Of a stretch of 64,000 bases of DNA, positions 12,746 to 23,752 are shown piece after piece; position 1 is the stretch's first letter, and every line of letters starts with the position of its first letter. Under the pieces are notes generated by a model, which did not search any database, had not been told where the DNA came from, and saw nothing but the letters and a program-made list of their open reading frames with translations. The stretch is from assembly GCA_029962745.1 (NCBI GenBank), contig CM057162.1:15996438-16060437 (forward strand), read 5' to 3'. This DNA comes from Echinometra lucunter. Its lineage: Eukaryota; Echinodermata; Echinoidea; Camarodonta; Echinometridae. The position numbers were made by a program, and so were the translations under genes.

Positions 12746-13865
12746 TCTAATATTAATTTTCAAATCTTACAATTGCATAAACTGTCTAGCATTACTTTCG
12801 TATTAATCATAAACACGATAAAAACTACTTTTGAAAAGTCACCTCAAGTGCAATTTCAAAAGCCTATTTTACTGCCCATATGAATCGTGTTCGGATTATG
12901 TAATAAGTCACTGTAAAATCGGCAAATTTCAAAAGGTGATAGACAGGGTCCTGAAGTTGCCTTAAGTTGATTTTTTGAACATAACTGTCATCATGTTCAA
13001 AATGAATTTTCTACCTTTAATGGTTTAAGTGAATCATTATTCTAAATTTCAATTTTTGTCAGAATATTTCCAGTTTGTTTATATAAAGAATGATAAGTGT
13101 AAAAACGGATCAGAAGCAACTGTCACCTTAGTTTGTGTTGTACAACTGTAGTATCACCAGACACCAGAATTTGCTCTCAAGATGGTTCCAATGTTCCAAT
13201 TTCCTAGTTGTAAGTAGAGTGAAAATCTCAAATGTGGCTCTCGAAAGTTCCCTCAGCACAAATGTTGCTAAACTAGTTGCACTAAAGGGGTTATCGACTG
13301 ATTTTAAGCATCGGTAACTTTTCAATCACCCTTTTTCTTTTCGAACAGCCACAGGTACGAGGCAGATCGAACTTGTTATTCAGTTCTGCTAATTTCTTCC
13401 CATCCCTTTGCCCCCGTTCTTCAACCATTTCCCCCATTCTTCAACCATTTCCCCTTCATATTCTCCAATTGACCCATCCTATGCTTGAGTTCCGTAAAAA
13501 CTGAATACCCTGCTCTCTATTCCGACACTTTCCTACCCCAAAATAACTCAATGATTTGAAAAACACCCTTGATCAATTCAAGCAGTGCCCCGAAAAGGCT
13601 CCCGATTTTTTTTCCTCCTCGCTCTGATTTGTCTACTTTTCGCTTGTTTTTGACTGGAGGGTAAAGCAATTGTCAGAGTGCAAGATGGAAGCGGTGAGTG
13701 TTACCAAGGGAATACTTTTCTCGAGGTAAATACGTGAAAAGAGGTAGTTTGCATTTTCAACCCACTGCCCTGAAGTTCTTCCAATTTTCTTTCTCCTGAT
13801 TTCAAAGATCCAGGTAAAAATCAAAGCTGTACTTCTTCGCATGCATAGTGTTTCAAGTCAACGTA

Positions 13866-14004
13866 GGGTCCCGTTTCACAAAACTTGTTCTCAATAACAA
13901 CTGTTATAAGCTACTGAAATACTTTCATCTGATTGGCTGTAAGCAAATTTTTTCACAGAAATGTGGCAGTTGTTACAGACAGCAAGTTTTGTGAAACGGG
14001 GCCC
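13866..14004. mobile_element. GGGYCC hairpin MITE, copy 1 (139 bp)
   Basis: Ends GGGTCCCGTTTCACAAAACT and AGTTTTGTGAAACGGGGCCC are complementary. The core has CTGATTGGCTGTAAGCAAATTT and AATGTGGCAGTTGTTA, shared with copies at 36970-37117, 53874-54060 and 58199-58345. Confidence 0.9.
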
Positions 14005-14040
14005 AGCTGACTTTCAAGTCACTATACAGCTACACCTATG

Positions 14041-14217
14041 CTGCCCTCCAATGGCAAAAGGAAGCAACTCCGTTTTTGTGTTGTTTTTTTTTTCAAAACT
14101 GACCTTTTCTTAATCTTTGGTACTTTCTTGTATATGCTTTACATGATGAAGATAAAATTAAGGTCACATGACCCCCAATTTCCAAAATAGAGACGTATCT
14201 AAAGGAAGCAACTCCAT
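14041..14217 (+). repeat. Dispersed repeat (GAAGCAACTCC family), copy 1
   Basis: Contains AAAGGAAGCAACTCC at both ends in direct orientation, a poly-T, GGTACTTTCTTGTAT and AGGTCACATGACCC. A second copy lies in reverse orientation at 33727-33889 with the same landmarks in order. Confidence 0.8.
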
Positions 14218-14642
14218 AGGTTCAGAGACAAAACACTGACTAGACGGCAGGATACATGTAGCACATACATTAACAATCAATTGGCATCTACTTTATTAAA
14301 CCCGTCACAGGCATAGAAATGTCTTAAAGATATTAAAACCTAAAAATGGATCTTGAATGAATGACATCCTTTGCCCAGGGATGCCAACCTTGTAAAAAGC
14401 ATGGCAGTAATTTGAGGGATGAAAAAAGTATTTCCGGTGGAAAAAAACGTATTTTCAACTTTTCTGCAATATACACGTGTAGTATATTCCATGAAACCTG
14501 CAGTATTTTTCATTAAATAAAAGACAGTATAAAATGCTGTAAAAAAGGAACAGTTGGCATCTCTGTTTGCCCACAGTAAATCCAGGCAGTGAAAAACAAT
14601 GATAAAATGTCTTGTTACAGTGAATACCCACAATGCAGGCCT

Positions 14643-14814
14643 GGGCCCCCTCTTACAAAGAGTTGCGATCAATTCGGATCAATCTCAATCAATCTCGATC
14701 AATCAATCAATCTCAACTTTGATATCGAACTGTGTACTTCAGAGACAGGAGTTGAGATCAATCTCAAATTGCGATTGATCCGAATCGATCGCAACTCTTT
14801 GTAAGACGAGGACC
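14643..14814. mobile_element. 172 bp hairpin MITE rich in GATCAAT
   Basis: The left arm GGGCCCCCTCTTACAAAGAG, then TTGCGATCAATTCGGATCAAT, pairs with the right arm ending CTTTGTAAGACGAGGACC. Internal short direct repeats AATCTCAATC/AATCTCGATC lengthen the arms. Confidence 0.85.
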
Positions 14815-15089
14815 TGGATTCAAATACCAAACCCTCCTCTGTTAGTGAATAAACCACTACAACTCCAAATCAGGTTCTAAGAACATTCTTCATTCTAGTT
14901 AGACTGAAAAAAAAGCTAATGAACAGAAGAGGCCACAAATCTTCCTTTAGTAGTTACAGCAAGGACATTAATACCAGAAGGTCACTGATTTTGAAATAAA
15001 ATGTTGGTCCCAATACTCGTCCACAGAGTATTAGTTTTCAATTATCAAGATTCTTGGATAGGAATCAAAGCAACAAATAATCGCTTCAT

Positions 15090-15103
15090 TAACAGAAAAA
15101 AAC
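15090..15103. repeat. Target-site duplication of the LINE (left copy)
   Basis: TAACAGAAAAAAAC here is repeated as TAACAGAAAAAAC at 15858-15870, immediately past the element tail. This is a 13-14 bp duplication, as expected from target-primed reverse transcription. Confidence 0.85.
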
Positions 15104-15857
15104 CAGATGCAGGACAAGACTACTTGCCAAGAGGCTACATCAGCTGGCATAGGGCTGAGAATTAATAAGAAGAAAACAGAAGTGAAGAAGATCAACACCA
15201 CGGCCACCACACCGGTCACAGTCAGTGGAGACCCCATTAGGGATGTGAAATCCTTTGTGTACCTAGGAAGTGTGGTTGACCCACAGGGGGGAACTGATCG
15301 AGATGTTACAGCCAGGATTGGCAAGGCCAGAGCAGCCTTTATCATGCTCAAAAACATTTGGACATCTAAAAAGATTCGCACAGGAACCAAGCTTCGAATC
15401 TTTAACTCCAATGTTAAGTCAGTGCTGCTCTATGGATGTGAAACCTGGAGGACGACAAAGACGATACAGAGAAAGATCCAGACATTCTTCAACACCTGTC
15501 TGAGGCGCATTTATAACATTCATTGGCCTGAGCAAATTAGGAATGAAGATCTGTGGAACAAACGAGACAAGAGCCAGTTGTTAAACAGATTTTGCGAAGA
15601 AAATGGGGCTGGATCGGACACACCCTGAGGAAGCCATCCTCAAGCATTACGCGCCAAACTCTGACTTGGAACCCACAGGGGAAGAGAAGAAGAGGTCGTC
15701 CTCGGAACAGCTGGAGGCGAGACACTGAGGCAGATTTGAGGAGACAGGGAACCAACTGGACAGAAGTAGTGAAAGCAGCCCAGAACAGAGTGCGATGGCG
15801 TCTTGTTGTCGATGGCCTATGCTGCACTGAGAGCGGTGGAAGGCTTAAGTAAGTAAG
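15104..15857 (+). mobile_element. 5'-truncated non-LTR retrotransposon (LINE)
   Basis: A 754 bp fragment bounded by a 13-14 bp target-site duplication. It encodes only the end of the reverse-transcriptase polyprotein and finishes in a short AAGT/TAAG tetranucleotide tail (about 15845-15858). 5' truncation plus a simple-repeat tail plus target duplications is diagnostic of LINE insertion. I cannot assign the clade with confidence from this fragment. Confidence 0.92.
15107..15852 (+). pseudogene. LINE reverse-transcriptase C-terminal remnant, frameshifted
   Basis: This is a decayed 3' fragment of a LINE polyprotein that in a full element would copy element RNA into DNA at the target site. The first frame (15107-15628) shows GLRINKKKTEV, the palm-distal part of the RT domain, then VYLGSVVD, IFNSNVKSVLLYGCETW and CLRRIYNIHWPE, all typical of the RT thumb and C-terminal region. 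From about 15553 the homology continues in another frame: KWGWIGHTLRKP, WNPQGKRRRGRPRNSWRRD and a final NRVRW. The switch near 15552-15555 looks like a one-base loss. The catalytic YXDD motif and the endonuclease lie upstream in intact elements and are absent here. The tail stop precedes a TAAG repeat. Assignment to a LINE family is secure; clade is not. Confidence 0.9.
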
Positions 15858-15870
15858 TAACAGAAAAAAC
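15858..15870. repeat. Target-site duplication of the LINE (right copy)
   Basis: TAACAGAAAAAAC matches 15090-15103 except for one A in the homopolymer. Confidence 0.85.
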
Positions 15871-16509
15871 ATGTAAAACATCGAACTACTGGCCATTATC
15901 TTCTGTTTCAAAATTTCCTAAGTTACTGTTTTTGGAAAAAAAACCAAATAGTTAAAGAAATGATGTCATTCACCTTTCCTGAAGAGAAATTTTAAAAGAA
16001 TACCAAATAAGATCATTTCTTGACTCTAGTAAAAGCTGATAATGATCAGCCCTAATTTGAATTTTAAAATGATCATATCTACCATCTTTTTTATCAAGCA
16101 TCTACATCCTCAATTTTCCAAGTATTTTTAGTTCACAATCACCAAAAACACATTCACATAGAGAACAATTCTCTCCTACACAGCTCTCAAGAAGATTCAA
16201 TTTCTCCTTAATGTCAAAGTCTTCCAGTATTGCAATAACATCTTGGGTTTGTCAATATTAACTTTGCTATAATCTATAGGCATAATGCAATGCATCAGCT
16301 TTTCTGATGCAATGTCAAATTTAGGTTCAGAAATACTGATTAATTTAAGATGAAAAACTTGGACCATTTCCTTAAGCTTTGATGTATTTTTGTGAAGGAG
16401 ACAATTTTAGGATACATCACTTAAAGTGAGACTGATTCAAATGTTTTCATGTTTTCTTTGCATCCCCACATTTGCCTAAAGTTCTTACTTCCTCAACCTC
16501 CATAATTTG

Positions 16510-16662
16510 CCTTTTCACTCTTTGCTCTCTCCTCTCTCTCTCTTTCTCTCTCTCTCTCCCCCTTCTCTCCCAGCTCTTGTTTGCATACTTCATCTGTTCC
16601 AGCCTTTCATCCTTCCCTCCCCTCCCACTCCATCCATCTCTTTCATCTTTCTTTTCTACTCT
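16510..16662. repeat. CT-rich tract abutting the gap
   Basis: Degenerate CT sequence runs straight into the N block, and pyrimidine-rich sequence resumes after it. Confidence 0.85.
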
Positions 16663-17162
16663 NNNNNNNNNNNNNNNNNNNNNNNNNNNNNNNNNNNNNN
16701 NNNNNNNNNNNNNNNNNNNNNNNNNNNNNNNNNNNNNNNNNNNNNNNNNNNNNNNNNNNNNNNNNNNNNNNNNNNNNNNNNNNNNNNNNNNNNNNNNNNN
16801 NNNNNNNNNNNNNNNNNNNNNNNNNNNNNNNNNNNNNNNNNNNNNNNNNNNNNNNNNNNNNNNNNNNNNNNNNNNNNNNNNNNNNNNNNNNNNNNNNNNN
16901 NNNNNNNNNNNNNNNNNNNNNNNNNNNNNNNNNNNNNNNNNNNNNNNNNNNNNNNNNNNNNNNNNNNNNNNNNNNNNNNNNNNNNNNNNNNNNNNNNNNN
17001 NNNNNNNNNNNNNNNNNNNNNNNNNNNNNNNNNNNNNNNNNNNNNNNNNNNNNNNNNNNNNNNNNNNNNNNNNNNNNNNNNNNNNNNNNNNNNNNNNNNN
17101 NNNNNNNNNNNNNNNNNNNNNNNNNNNNNNNNNNNNNNNNNNNNNNNNNNNNNNNNNNNNNN
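16663..17162. other. Assembly gap, 500 N
   Basis: Exactly 500 N, a conventional placeholder size. Pyrimidine-rich DNA on both sides suggests the missing sequence is, at least in part, simple repeat. Confidence 0.98.
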
Positions 17163-17389
17163 TTCCCTTTCCCTTCTTCCGGCTCTGACTGTATTCCAGC
17201 ATCCACCCCCTCCCCTTCTCTTTCATAGCCTATACAAAGCACACCTTGTTTTCCCCCTTCAGCCATTCAATTCAAATTTCCCCTTCTTCCTTCCATCAAG
17301 ACATCAAATTTGCAAACATGTAAATACACTTCTGCATTAACACATTCTACAAAAGGCATTACTTTACAGCCAAACGTCATTAATTTCTC

Positions 17390-17530
17390 TCATCCGGGGG
17401 CTACCATTTTATCAATTGGGGCTTGGTAACGAGATCCAAGCCGCGCCTGGCAGGTATACTTTACGAAAATGGTTTCCATCGGAGCGAACCGTCCAATAGC
17501 CCTCCTCGCTGGGGAGAGTAATTATCAGGA
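17390..17530. promoter_or_regulatory. CpG-richer block, possible regulatory DNA
   Basis: Contains about ten CpGs in 140 bp, unlike its flanks, with short motifs such as TAATTATC. No open frame or splice pattern supports an exon. Composition is the only evidence. Confidence 0.2.
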
Positions 17531-17591
17531 GTAGCACATCACAGAATCCAGGAGAAAACAGAAACATTTGAGAATAATCACAGACCATATA

Positions 17592-17663
17592 TAACCTGTA
17601 AAGAGCCAGAAGGACATTAACTCATATCCTGTAGCACAGATACAACCCTCTGGCACTAAGCAG
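17592..17663. repeat. Diverged AGCCAGAAGG hairpin copy
   Basis: AGAGCCAGAAGGACATTAACTC is followed by CCCTCTGGCACTAAGCAGA, an imperfect inverted arm. It resembles the 11287 hairpin. Confidence 0.6.
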
Positions 17664-17680
17664 ATCATATCATAATAATG

Positions 17681-17992
17681 CTTTGGGGTATGAAACAATT
17701 TTCTTGAAAGAGTGAGAGAGATGAGAAGATATCATCTGCTTCACGTCAGAAGGGCACAAAGTGATGACATTTTACCGAGAGTTAGCGCCCTTTTAGCATC
17801 CAAGAGATAATATGAACATGAAAAGATGAAATCTTCATACCTTTGGGTATGAAACAGTTTTCTTGAGAGAGAGATGAGAAGATATCAACTGCTTCATGTC
17901 AGAAAGGCATAAAGTGATGACATTTTACCAAGAGTTAACATCCTTCTGGCATTCAAGAGATAATATGAACATGGAAAGATGAAATCATCATC
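17681..17992. repeat. Tandem duplication, about 155-160 bp x2
   Basis: Units 17681-17840 and 17841-17992 share the start CTTTGGGGTATGAAAC/CTTTGGGTATGAAAC, AAGTGATGACATTTTACC and AGAGATAATATGAACATG. Each unit contains a diverged AGAAGGGC...GCCCTT inverted pair of the 11287 hairpin family. Confidence 0.9.
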
Positions 17993-18513
17993 CACAATGA
18001 TGTATTTCATCTCTCAATAAAATCCTGAGAGACTCAATCAATCAATCACATAAAAATGGAAGACTTGTTTCGGATCACAATACAAATAAATACTTATAAG
18101 AGACCATTGCCACCATCATAGGTTCTCGTGAGGAATTTATTACTCAGCTAAATTACTTCAATAACAATACTCTAATTAACCAATCAACAGTTGTTATGAT
18201 AATTACATTTGTTAAAAGTCTAGGTTACTTTATAGAATGCTATGTAATTCTCCATCCATACAAAGAGTTGATCATTTTTATGCATGTATACACATAGTGC
18301 ATATCAAATTGACATAACCCGCCCACAAATGCAGAGTACTTCAAAAATGACAACTCCGGCTTAAGCTAAAGCAACCATTACCAGCATTCCAAATGAAATA
18401 ATATTAGATAGCTCATGCAGATAGCAAGGTGTTATTGGTCCAAAGCACAACAGGCGATATCAATTGCAAGGATCCAAAACGTTGTATTTTCACAGCCGGT
18501 CATTTCCGATGGT

Positions 18514-18537
18514 TATATTGACCAACCGGTCAATATA
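18514..18537. other. Perfect 10 bp-arm palindrome
   Basis: TATATTGACC, loop AACC, then GGTCAATATA. It sits in a moderately CpG-rich context with CCGGTCA repeats just upstream. It could be a small hairpin or a dyad binding site. Confidence 0.5.
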
Positions 18538-18808
18538 TCAGTCAGTACGCAATGACGCAACAAAGGACTGCGCTTAAAATGTTGCGCACTCATTTCCTTT
18601 TATAAAATGTGCTTTAAAACCCGGCAGAAAACCCCTAGTGGATTTCCTCTTCATAATTGAACAGGCCTTTAGACTTAACCAGGGCTATCTAATATAACAG
18701 ATATTGACTGGAAGGGTGTAATATATATACTTTGGACCGCCGAAGGTCTAAGATCCACCTAAGATCCTGTTTCCTTTCCCTCTCTTTTAATAAAAAAAAT
18801 CAAAGAAG

Positions 18809-18965
18809 CAGGGCAGAGACTTGAACCCTAAACCTCTTGATTGAGATTCTAGAGAATCAACCACCATACCCATAGTCCCTCTTTCTGAAATGGCTCTTCC
18901 ATTTCTCCCGAGATTTGAACCCTAAATGTAGTAAGTGAGATTCTCGTAAGTTAACCACTTTACCA
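18809..18965 (-). mobile_element. Dimeric tRNA-derived SINE heads
   Basis: On the minus strand two tRNA-like units lie in tandem. The first has an A-box-like region at 18964-18950 and B-box GGGTTCAAATCTC at 18922-18910. The second has an A-box-like region near 18870-18857 and B-box GGGTTCAAGTCTC at 18828-18816. A-to-B spacing is about 40-45 bp in both. Linkers share CTTTCTGAAAT and CTTCCAT-like sequence, pointing to duplication. Neither folds as an obvious intact tRNA. Confidence 0.6.
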
Positions 18966-19519
18966 CAGTACCCTTTTTTTTCTGAAATAGTTATTCCATA
19001 TCTAATGTAGATCAGGAATGGTTTCAAATGAATTTATTTCCATCCTTCATATTCAATTTCATCTGCCAATGGTTTCCACCAGGTAAACTATTAGATTTTT
19101 GCATAAGCAGACTTTGAAAAGGGGGGGGGGGGTTGCTCATGTGAGAATTTGTTTCTGTTAATTTTGTTTGTCTTGGGAAAGAAATTAAATTGACATGTAT
19201 GGATTAGTATAATCAGTACACTGTAATGTATGTTCCAAATAAATTAACTGGCTTTCATTAACTTCCATTCTATCTTTCAGAATACCATTTTATAGGAAAA
19301 ATTATTCACATGGACACTTGGAGATATATTTAAGGCAAGAAAAAAACAGGTCAAATTACATGAACGACTCTGTTTTCAATGGAAGAAATACAACGCAAAT
19401 CTTGGTTTTGTTGACACATTGAATTCTAAACCATTGCCTAATGATTTGTCTCAGTCCCTTACACTAATACAGGAACAACCCCTATGCACGTAGAAAATGG
19501 GATTAAAGTATTATTATTT

Positions 19520-19896
19520 TGATTAAGTATCTGGCGTCACCTGAAACCTAGGAGGGGAAAAGCGAACTGAATCACTGTGACCCTCGGGTCTTTCCTCCTG
19601 ATATATCTTATTGGGATGAGCAGGTGTACCACTACACCGGGGTTTCCCCTTCTCTTCTTCGAGTAGTGCAGTGGGTTCTTAACGTGTGAAGGAGGTAACT
19701 CTCCTCTACACGGGGCCTCCATTAAACGTCCTATCCGAGGGATGGAGTGTTTCCCACTGAAACATAGCCTGCATCTATGAAACAGGGGAGGGGCATGTAT
19801 AAACACAATGTAGGCAACCTGGGGTGGACTCAAACCCACGATCTTTGGTTCGACAGGCAGATGCTTTACTGACTCAGCCAACTCGCCTCCTCTAAG
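19520..19896 (-). mobile_element. tRNA-derived SINE
   Basis: The minus strand begins with a tRNA-like head: A-box region GTTGGCTGAGTCAGTAAAGC (19882-19863) and B-box GGTTTGAGTCC (19836-19826), about 45 bp apart. A roughly 300 bp body follows, ending in an AT-rich AATAATAATAC tail near 19510-19520. It has RNA polymerase III type internal promoter geometry and no coding frame of interest. Target duplications were not resolved. Confidence 0.75.
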
Positions 19897-20224
19897 TGAG
19901 AGATACATACATGCTACAATAGTAAATGAGTCGAGAGGCACGCGTGATAATACATCACCAAAGCGGGGAATTCCCTGGGATTTTCAAACTTTGTACAAAC
20001 AGTGTTTTAGAATACATGTATGTATAAAAGAAATTATATGAGTCGGGAAAGATAAATTCCAGTATATTTCAAGGATAATCCTTCATTGTCAATGGAAAGA
20101 CTGTAATACCTTTTGCAGTTTTTCTTGAAATTGGAGATGCCTGTCATTTCACCATGACTGCGGGCAAGTGGCATCATCCTAAAAAAAAAAAGATGACTAC
20201 CACCTTTCCTCAATGTCAAGGACC

Positions 20225-20726
20225 CTCAACTTATCATTTCTCTCTCTTTCAATGCCTCCTTCCTTTATCATACTCCTCCCTATCTTTTTTTCTCTTCTCG
20301 CTAACTCTTTCTATTTTCTCTCCCTCTTTCTTTCTTTATTTCTTTCAATCTCTCTCCACTACGTTCTCTATCTACCTCTTACTTCTGCATGATTTTTTCT
20401 CTCTTCTCTCCTGTTCTCTCTCCTTTCTCTTTTCTCTTTTACTGTCTCGTCTTTCTCCTTTCCTCTCCTGCTCTTTCTTCCCTCTCTCCATCTGTCTCTC
20501 TCTCTCTCTCTCTTCTCTTACCCCTTTCTTTATCTCTTTCCATTTTTCTTTTTATTCTCTTTCCCATTCTCTCTCCTATCTATCTCTACCTCTCTCTCCT
20601 ATTTCTCTTAATTTTTCTATTTCTCTTCTCCCTCCCTCATCTCTCTCTCTCTCTATCTCTTCATCTCCTTTCCCTTTTTTTCCTCTGAATTTCTCACTTT
20701 CTCTCTCTTCTTTTCTCTCTTAACCC
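20225..20726. repeat. 500 bp polypyrimidine tract
   Basis: Degenerate CT/TTC-rich sequence throughout, with short pure CT runs near 20495-20515 and 20640-20660. The Ser/Leu/Phe frames over it are repeat artefacts. Confidence 0.92.
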
Positions 20727-21309
20727 GGTGAATATAACACGTAGGCCTGATAGAGCTTGGGCCGGGGTATTTAGAAAGTATGTTATATTTCCTTTTTCCT
20801 CTCTCCCTCTATCTATTCTCCCTTCCTCTTCCTCTTTTATCTCCTTCCAATTTACATCTCATTATTGGTGTCAATGCAGCTATCTTGCTCTGTTAAAATG
20901 ATTCAACCGAGGAAGGAGAGGCATACTAGGCTTGCTACGCTCCCGATAACTTTGGGACGTTTGCCATTCATAGCAGCGCACCACGGCTGTTTCGCAGGGG
21001 ACTCCCTGTTCTGTTTTTTTCAAGTATCTGTGATCCTCACAGGAATCGTCAAAGGTTCCTCAAGTATGCTTCTGCTATGACACGTAGCATCACAAAAGCT
21101 TCCTATGAATATTCAGAAGCTTTAAGATCATGGCTGCATCACAAACCTTTTCAAGATTTCTAAAAACTCGGCATACGTTGTTCCGTCGCAATCCTTTTAT
21201 GGTATCCCATTCCAAATTTTGAATAAATACTAGTACCTGACTGTACTTAACTCTTTCTTTTCTTTTTCCGTGATCCCTTTTATTTGATTTCCTGTTCAAA
21301 ACTCAGTGC

Positions 21310-21410
21310 ACTGCTCCCTCTTTCCCTTTTCTCTTTTCCCTCTCTCTCTCTCTCTTCTCCTCTTTCTCTGTCTCCCTCTTTTTCTCTCTGTCTCTTTCCC
21401 ATTCCTCCTG
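21310..21410. repeat. CT-rich tract
   Basis: Interrupted CT dinucleotides and TTTC motifs. Confidence 0.85.
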
Positions 21411-21558
21411 TAGTCTAGTTCATTTACAGAATCCTGAAGTGACCTCTTTCTGCAACATCAGAAAAACCTTCTGCAAGTTTTCTTTGATGTACAAGGAATA
21501 ATTTTATAATGTTTATACGCCATGAATTCCTTAGATTAAAAATTAATCTCAAGAGATT

Positions 21559-21647
21559 GTGATTAGGGATAAATCCAAAATCCGATTAAAGACCAAATCT
21601 ATTTAGATTAAGATTTTTAATCTAATGCTGAATTCATCCCTAATCAC
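21559..21647. mobile_element. 89 bp TIR hairpin (GTGATTAGGGAT ends)
   Basis: GTGATTAGGGATAAATCC at the left pairs with GAATTCATCCCTAATCAC at the right. Palindromic AGATTAAAAATTAATCT lies just outside and a related AGATTAAGATTTTTAATCT inside. Confidence 0.7.
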
Positions 21648-22582
21648 TATACTTTTAGATTTGTTTCTAATATATGAAATTTACAGTATAGGAGAAGAAT
21701 CACTATGCTTGGAGATAATACATTTACATGAAATAGTTCCAGAGAAAATGATGTGACTTAAAGAGGTGACCTTTAGGCTATGTCTGGACTGTGTGATGAT
21801 GAGACATGCCCATTCATACTAATCAAATTCATCATACAGAGGTGCAAAGACTGTATAGATATATGATAACTTAGAAACCCTTTTTCTCTGATCCTTTGGT
21901 TACTGGCATCAGGTCACCCCTGTATTAAGCCTATAAGAATTTGAGAGTTTGGTAGTCAATGTGATTAAATCTTATATCATAAAATCCTATATTATCCTGA
22001 AGTTTATTAAGGCCAAAGTTTGTATCTTTCTGACTGAAAATTTTATGAAGAATCACCGTATAATTGTAGTGTTGAATATAAATGGGCAGGGTTTATCATG
22101 AATGGGTGCAGATTTTAATACCTATCAGCTTTTTATCTTCAACATAATCCCTCCCCCCCCCAAAAAAAAAAGAGATGGTGGCAACTGACTTTCTCTAAAC
22201 AACTTACTCTTCAATATGCTTCTCTATACAATTTCCCTGCAAGGATTTGCCCCTGATGTTATACAATGATTCTTTCTCAAAATTGTGTACCAATTTGTTC
22301 TTGTCTGAACAGGTTAACAGAATATTTATAAGGTATGGTTAGCATCTAAAAACCACAAATGTAGGCTGCTTTTAATGTATCATTCTCAGCTAAAAAGATG
22401 TTGAAATAAATTTCATGTGATGTCTGTCTTCATCAGCCAATTGGGAATCTTTTATTCAGTGTTCGTGCCTTAAAAATGGCCAAGGATGCTTGAAAGTTAT
22501 TGATATTATTTCAAATTTATGGAGTACCCACTTCGTTTGTGAAAGCTTCACTTTATCTTCCTCCTTCTTCATCCCCTGTGTG

Positions 22583-22583
<1 letters not shown>

Positions 22584-22623
<40 letters not shown>
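22584..22623. repeat. (TC)n microsatellite
   Basis: About 40 bp of pure TC dinucleotide. Confidence 0.97.
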
Positions 22624-22628
<5 letters not shown>

Positions 22629-22690
22629 CCATTCATATCAAATAACTTAGTGAAAGGCAGTGGCATGAAAATTGCACACTGTACTACATC

Positions 22691-23226
22691 TTAAAAAAAG
22701 AACATTTCCCACTTTTGATCTTTAATAGCTCAAAAACTATTCGTCAGAAAATATTCATATTGGTATGGGGAATAGCTGAATTAGTGTACAATTTTGGTGG
22801 AGGTGATTTGAATATGTTCATTGTTCATTGTTATTTTTGAAGTTAACCACCAAATGGATGTGTGTGAAAGTGTGTGCTTAATCCTCCCACAATAGTCACA
22901 GCAATAGTTGTGATACCACACCTTGGAAACTCTAGTGAGAAAGCTTCTTGTCCATGTCCATGGTTATTGTATTAAGCACACACTCACATGCACACACAAT
23001 GATTCCTGTACAACGTTTTCATTTTAGACAGGGGGTTGGAAATTGAGCAAATCTGAAAACTAACTTCAAAATTAAGCATGAATTTCATAAAACTGATCTG
23101 TGATATCATATTAAAATCACCTTCGTCAAAATTGTATACTATTCAGCTACTAACCATATCAACGTCAGTATTATCTGAAGTATAGTTTTTGAGTTATTAA
23201 AGATCAAAAGTGGGATTTTTTTAAAA
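22691..23226. mobile_element. 536 bp foldback element
   Basis: The two halves are diverged inverted copies around 22958. Paired segments include CCCACTTTTGATCTTTAATA, CTCAAAAACTAT, TACAATTTTGG/TACAATTTTGAC, GAGGTGATTT/GAAGGTGATTT, TTTTGAAGTTA and GTGTGTGC. There is no transposase frame. It is either a foldback transposon or an inverted duplication of one. Confidence 0.85.
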
Positions 23227-23289
23227 ACGACTAGTCATTTGTACTGTTTGTGTTCCAGATGCATCTTTTTGTGCCACTCCATTTAGACA

Positions 23290-23752
23290 GAATACCTTAT
23301 ACCCATTTTCAATAAATTCCCAGTATGGAACAGGTCCGCACTTAATCATAACATTTTGAATTACTGAACGGTGTGACCCAAAAAAGTCCCCACTATAGTT
23401 TGAGAGCTGCTTTTATCAGCGCCAAGTGTGGGTCAGGTGCGGATCGAAGAAAAAGATCAAAGAAGTGCTGAACCGAGCCTTACCAAAGTCCACTATAAAA
23501 TTCCTTGCACGGTCAAAGGTCACCTTTTGCAACATGCACATCCCAGCTTTTCCGCTCTGACCAGAAGATGATGTCATGTTTATGTGGGGGTGTTCAGTTA
23601 CCATGACAGTTGCTCCCTTTTGGAGTGATTTATCGAAAGGACCCTCTTAACAGAAGCGCGGTCAGCTGTGAATTACTGAATGCAAAGTCTTCTGCTCAGT
23701 GCGGACTATTTTAGTGCGGACCAAAAGAGGACGAATTACTGAAAACAGTATT
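23290..23752. mobile_element. 463 bp TIR element with GGTCCGCACT subterminal motif
   Basis: Near the left end, GAATACC...TTTTCAATAAATTC and GGTCCGCACTTAA pair with TTAGTGCGGACC and GAATTACTGAAAACAGTATT at the right. A second AGTGCGGACT lies inside the right arm and GAATTACTGAA occurs near the left. The interior has GTGTGGGTCAGGTGCGGA. No coding potential. Confidence 0.65.

Larger units (their letters stand above)
10501..15089. other. Noncoding background with hairpin MITEs
   Basis: Between listed items I find no gene. The frame at 10669-10863 (+) is open for 64 codons but lacks motif, splice context or homology that I recognise. At 13128-13325 both strands are open for about 60 codons, with nothing recognisable. 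11372-12226 and 12746-13865 contain nothing further that I can define. Confidence 0.6.
15871..20224. other. Noncoding background around the assembly gap
   Basis: 15871-16509 and 17993-18513 are AT-rich with no defined feature. 18540-18660 and 18966-19519 hold scattered CpGs and a G run near 19121-19132. No coding frame is credible. Frames spanning the gap consist of N translation and CT repeat. Confidence 0.6.

Noticed and set aside
16447..17340. Several long frames across the gap
   Set aside because: They consist mostly of N translated as X plus CT repeat.
19820..19885. Functional tRNA gene
   Set aside because: A and B boxes are present but it continues into a SINE body and does not give a convincing cloverleaf by eye.
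20154..20723. 189-codon plus frame
   Set aside because: Polypyrimidine read-through.
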